Below, piece after piece: positions 62,131 through 64,000 of a stretch of 64,000 nucleotides of DNA. The DNA is taken from NCBI GenBank assembly GCA_934169745.1, contig CAKPOE010000005.1, forward strand, positions 1 to 64,000, written 5' to 3'. Each line of letters starts with the position of its first letter. Position 1 is the stretch's first letter. Origin of the DNA: an uncultured Clostridia bacterium. GTDB taxonomy: Bacteria > Bacillota > Clostridia > TANB77 > UBA1234. The translations under genes and the position numbers were made by a program. Under the pieces are notes generated by a model. The model was not told the DNA's origin and ran no database searches. It saw only the letters and a list, made by a program, of their open reading frames with translations.

Positions 62131-62187
62131 TTTTCTCTCCCCTTTCTCGTCTTATATTTCTATTTGTCTTTACTTAATAATCTAAAA

Positions 62188-62544
62188 TTATTCAGCAGCT
62201 TCAGCTGTTTCTGCAGCTTTCTTTGTACTAGCTCTTTGGCTAATCTTTTCAATCTTAATCTTTGTGTATGGTTGTCTATGTCCTTGTTTCTTTCTTTCAT
62301 TCTTCTTAGCTTTGTATTTGAAAACAACGACTTTTTTAGCCTTACCATGTTCAACTACTGTGGCTTCAACCTTTGCACTCTTTAATGTTGGTGTTCCAAC
62401 TTTAACTTTCTCACCATCAGAGATTAATAATACTTTATCAAATACTACTTTTTCGCCCTCGTTTGCTTCTAATTTCTCAACGAAAACTTCTTCTCCTTCT
62501 GATACTTTGTATTGTTTACCACATGCTTCGATGATTGCGTACAT
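62188..62544 (-). CDS. rplU: Ribosomal protein L21
   Basis: A 118-residue protein. The opening MYAIIEACGKQYKVSEGEEV and the signature KKNERKKQGHRQPYTKIKI are typical; the C terminus carries an extra Ala/Glu/Lys-rich tail (TKKAAETAEAAE) beyond the usual 103 residues. First gene of the rplU-rpmA unit, with AGGAGG 8 nt upstream. Confidence 0.95.
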   Translation of the reverse strand: MYAIIEACGKQYKVSEGEEVFVEKLEANEGEKVVFDKVLLISDGEKVKVGTPTLKSAKVEATVVEHGKAKKVVVFKYKAKKNERKKQGHRQPYTKIKIEKISQRASTKKAAETAEAAE

Positions 62545-62551
62545 CTATAGC

Positions 62552-62640
62552 ACCTCCTCTTATATAAAACTCGCTAATCTCTTTTTTAGGTAGCTCATCT
62601 AAGAGCCTTTATAACCATAATTAGGCGGATTACACAAAAA
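62552..62640 (-). promoter_or_regulatory. Possible L21 leader RNA
   Basis: The roughly 90-nt leader of rplU contains GGCTC..GAGC pairing near 62587-62605 and conserved-looking AAAAAAGAGATTAGCGAG. Firmicute rplU genes often carry an autoregulatory L21 leader at this place; the match is by position and general form. Confidence 0.45.
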
Positions 62641-62642
62641 GC

Positions 62643-62671
62643 ATTATACTACGCCTAATAACGTTTGTCAA
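62643..62671 (-). promoter_or_regulatory. Promoter of rplU-rpmA
   Basis: Leftward TTGACA (62666-62671), 17-nt spacer, TATAAT (62643-62648): a full consensus match. Confidence 0.85.
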
Positions 62672-62702
62672 ACATTTTTTTGCTAACATAGTGCTTATTT
62701 TA

Positions 62703-63857
62703 CTAAATATACATCTTCTTTCTTGTCAATTCCACCAAATTAAGTTCTGTAAACTCTCTTATATCCACTTTGCTTCTATCTTTCTTTGCTTCATTTCTCA
62801 TCAGCTTCAATATTTGACTTTGATGTTCTTTGTCTTTCATATCTATAAAATCTACAACAATTATTCCACCAATATCTTTAAGTCGTATTTGTTTCATAAC
62901 TTCAATAGCCGCTTCCAAATTCACACTTAATGTGGTTGACTCTAAATCTTTAGAGCCCGTATATTTGCTTGAATTTACATCAATTGCCGTCAAAGCCTCT
63001 GTTTTATCAATAACTATTTGTCCCCCATGTTTTAACCAAATTTTTCTTTCTTTAGCCTTGCTAATCTCTGTCTCTAATCCTAATTGGTTAATTAAATCAA
63101 TATTCTCATAAAATACGCATTCGATATCTGGCAACTTTTCAATCACTTCGTCGTAAATTTCTTTTGCATTAACAAATATTCTTTCTGTTGTTTTATTCGC
63201 AATATCTCTTAATGCTTTGTTGACAATACTATTATCATCATACAAAACGCCAATCTCACTGCCAATATTCATTCTTAATTTTATATCATTCCATGTCGAA
63301 ATAACATTTTTTATATCTTTTTCTATGGTCTTATCGTCTAAGCCTTCCGCATCTGTTCGTATTATTATTCCAAATTTTCCATTCAAAGTCCTTTTAGCGA
63401 TATTCTTCAATCTTTTTATTTCTTCTTCATTTTCTATTTTCTGTGATACTGTAATAATATCTGTTTCTGGCATCAAAACCACATATTTCCCCGGCAATGT
63501 TATATGAGTTGAAACCCTAGCACCTTTTTCACCAGTTGGTTCTTTTTTCACTTGAACCATTATACTTTGTTTTTGCTTTAAAACATCAGACATTTTAGTA
63601 GTTACATCTAATTCTTCTTTTGTAACATCTACCTTCTTCATTGCATCCTTTGTCGATATAAATGCTTTCTTCTCAAGTCCAATATCTATAAAAGCTGCTT
63701 GCATTCCATTAACGATGTCTTCAACTCGCCCTCTATAGATGTTCCCAAGTGTGCTCTTCTTATCTAAATTCTCTTCGTACATCTCACAAAGCACATTATC
63801 TTCTAAAGCATAAACAGATGTGCATGGTCCAATTTTGTTAAGTATAAGTTGTTGCAT
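62703..63857 (-). CDS. rng: RNase E/G family endoribonuclease, short form
   Basis: A 384-residue endoribonuclease. S1-like domain (about 35-130, NIYRGRVEDIVNGMQAAFIDIG), RNase-H-like and DNase-I-like portions with the metal site ALTAIDVNSSKYTG and IIVVDFIDMKD. It stops at ELTRKKMYI, just where the zinc-link (CPxCxG) and the roughly 100-residue small domain should follow. No such coding sequence lies downstream. The start at 63857 has only a weak ribosome site (GTGGGTAG); it begins 15 nt after the preceding gene, so coupling is likely. Confidence 0.85.
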   Translation of the reverse strand: MQQLILNKIGPCTSVYALEDNVLCEMYEENLDKKSTLGNIYRGRVEDIVNGMQAAFIDIGLEKKAFISTKDAMKKVDVTKEELDVTTKMSDVLKQKQSIMVQVKKEPTGEKGARVSTHITLPGKYVVLMPETDIITVSQKIENEEEIKRLKNIAKRTLNGKFGIIIRTDAEGLDDKTIEKDIKNVISTWNDIKLRMNIGSEIGVLYDDNSIVNKALRDIANKTTERIFVNAKEIYDEVIEKLPDIECVFYENIDLINQLGLETEISKAKERKIWLKHGGQIVIDKTEALTAIDVNSSKYTGSKDLESTTLSVNLEAAIEVMKQIRLKDIGGIIVVDFIDMKDKEHQSQILKLMRNEAKKDRSKVDIREFTELNLVELTRKKMYI

Positions 63858-63872
63858 AATACTACCCACTTT

Positions 63873-64000
63873 CTAATTATATATACTCATAGCCTTATTT
63901 ATCCCATTTTTCATAATCTCAAGTACAGCTTCACTAGCCATATCAATAGCTTTATTGATTTCTACTTCCTCGTCTTTTGAAAATTTAGATAATACGTAGT
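63873..64000 (-). CDS. C-terminal fragment of an unidentified gene
   Basis: The last 41 codons and stop of a leftward gene cut by the window edge (ends NKAMSIYN). The segment is helical and charged. In Clostridia the gene before rng is often a radical-SAM-linked protein, but this tail is not enough to identify it. Confidence 0.55.
   Translation of the reverse strand, partial: YVLSKFSKDEEVEINKAIDMASEAVLEIMKNGINKAMSIYN

Noticed and set aside
62585..62605. tRNA or small RNA in the rplU leader
   Set aside because: Only one short hairpin; a ribosomal-protein leader explains it better.

Overview
This is an AT-rich chromosomal window from a Gram-positive, spore-forming anaerobe, most likely an uncultured or gut-type member of the Clostridia. 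Sporulation genes (spoIVB, spoIIM, bofA, a small acid-soluble spore protein), a trimeric [FeFe]-hydrogenase operon, Gram-positive PolC, HrcA/CIRCE heat-shock control, consensus sigma-A promoters, strong AGGAGG ribosome sites and S-layer-homology (SLH) proteins all point that way. Most genes are on the minus strand. No phage, intact insertion sequence, CRISPR array or rRNA was seen. The only tRNA-like sequence is the interrupted one described below.

Layout. 1-714: the start of an SLH protein carrying a dockerin repeat, cut by the window edge. 861-7102: an FAD oxidoreductase, then spoIVB, recN, a putative anti-sigma factor and an ECF sigma factor (minus), and a DUF4364 gene (plus). 7103-7664: an accessory intergenic stretch with an orphan operator/promoter, a gene stub and a TIR-like inverted repeat. 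7665-10821: a three-gene plus-strand cassette (polytopic GT-C-like protein, UbiA-type polyprenyl-phosphate pentosyltransferase, HAD phosphatase), probably for a polyprenyl-phosphate sugar donor. 10994-21685: a nearly continuous minus-strand run hrcA-grpE-dnaK-dnaJ-rsmE-(membrane)-yicC-remA-rpoZ-(CMP kinase-like)-secA, led by two CIRCE-like operators. 21713-25915: hydC-hydB-hydA hydrogenase. 25980-26122: palindromic and direct repeats. 26179-39445: housekeeping genes, including a peptidoglycan-related operon (yqeG, prepilin-type peptidase, M24 peptidase, femX-like, alanine racemase, DUF1189), tmcAL and tyrS.

39459-49521 is an accessory cell-surface island: a transglutaminase-SLH protein, two Pro/Thr-rich repeat proteins sharing an unrecognised domain, and three proteins sharing an Ig-like repeat, two of which end in SLH domains. 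Parts of the island are clearly more GC-rich than the surroundings. 49705-61314 returns to core genes (sasp, hpf, polC, hemW, whiA, prmC, yqhQ, rpmE, bofA, yaaL, obgE), and 61870-64000 holds rpmA, rplU and an RNase E/G.

The most unusual item is an independent transcription unit between rpmA and obgE (about 61391-61795). It has a perfect TTGACA-17-TATAAT promoter and terminator hairpins, and its RNA has tRNA-like acceptor, D and T arms, but the anticodon loop is replaced by a structured insert of about 140 nt. Other points of interest are twin CIRCE-like operators, one of which also looks like the hydrogenase operon terminator, a ribosomal protein L27 without the usual Firmicute N-terminal extension together with absence of the prp gene from its usual place, and a hairpin between the ribosome site and start codon of dnaJ.
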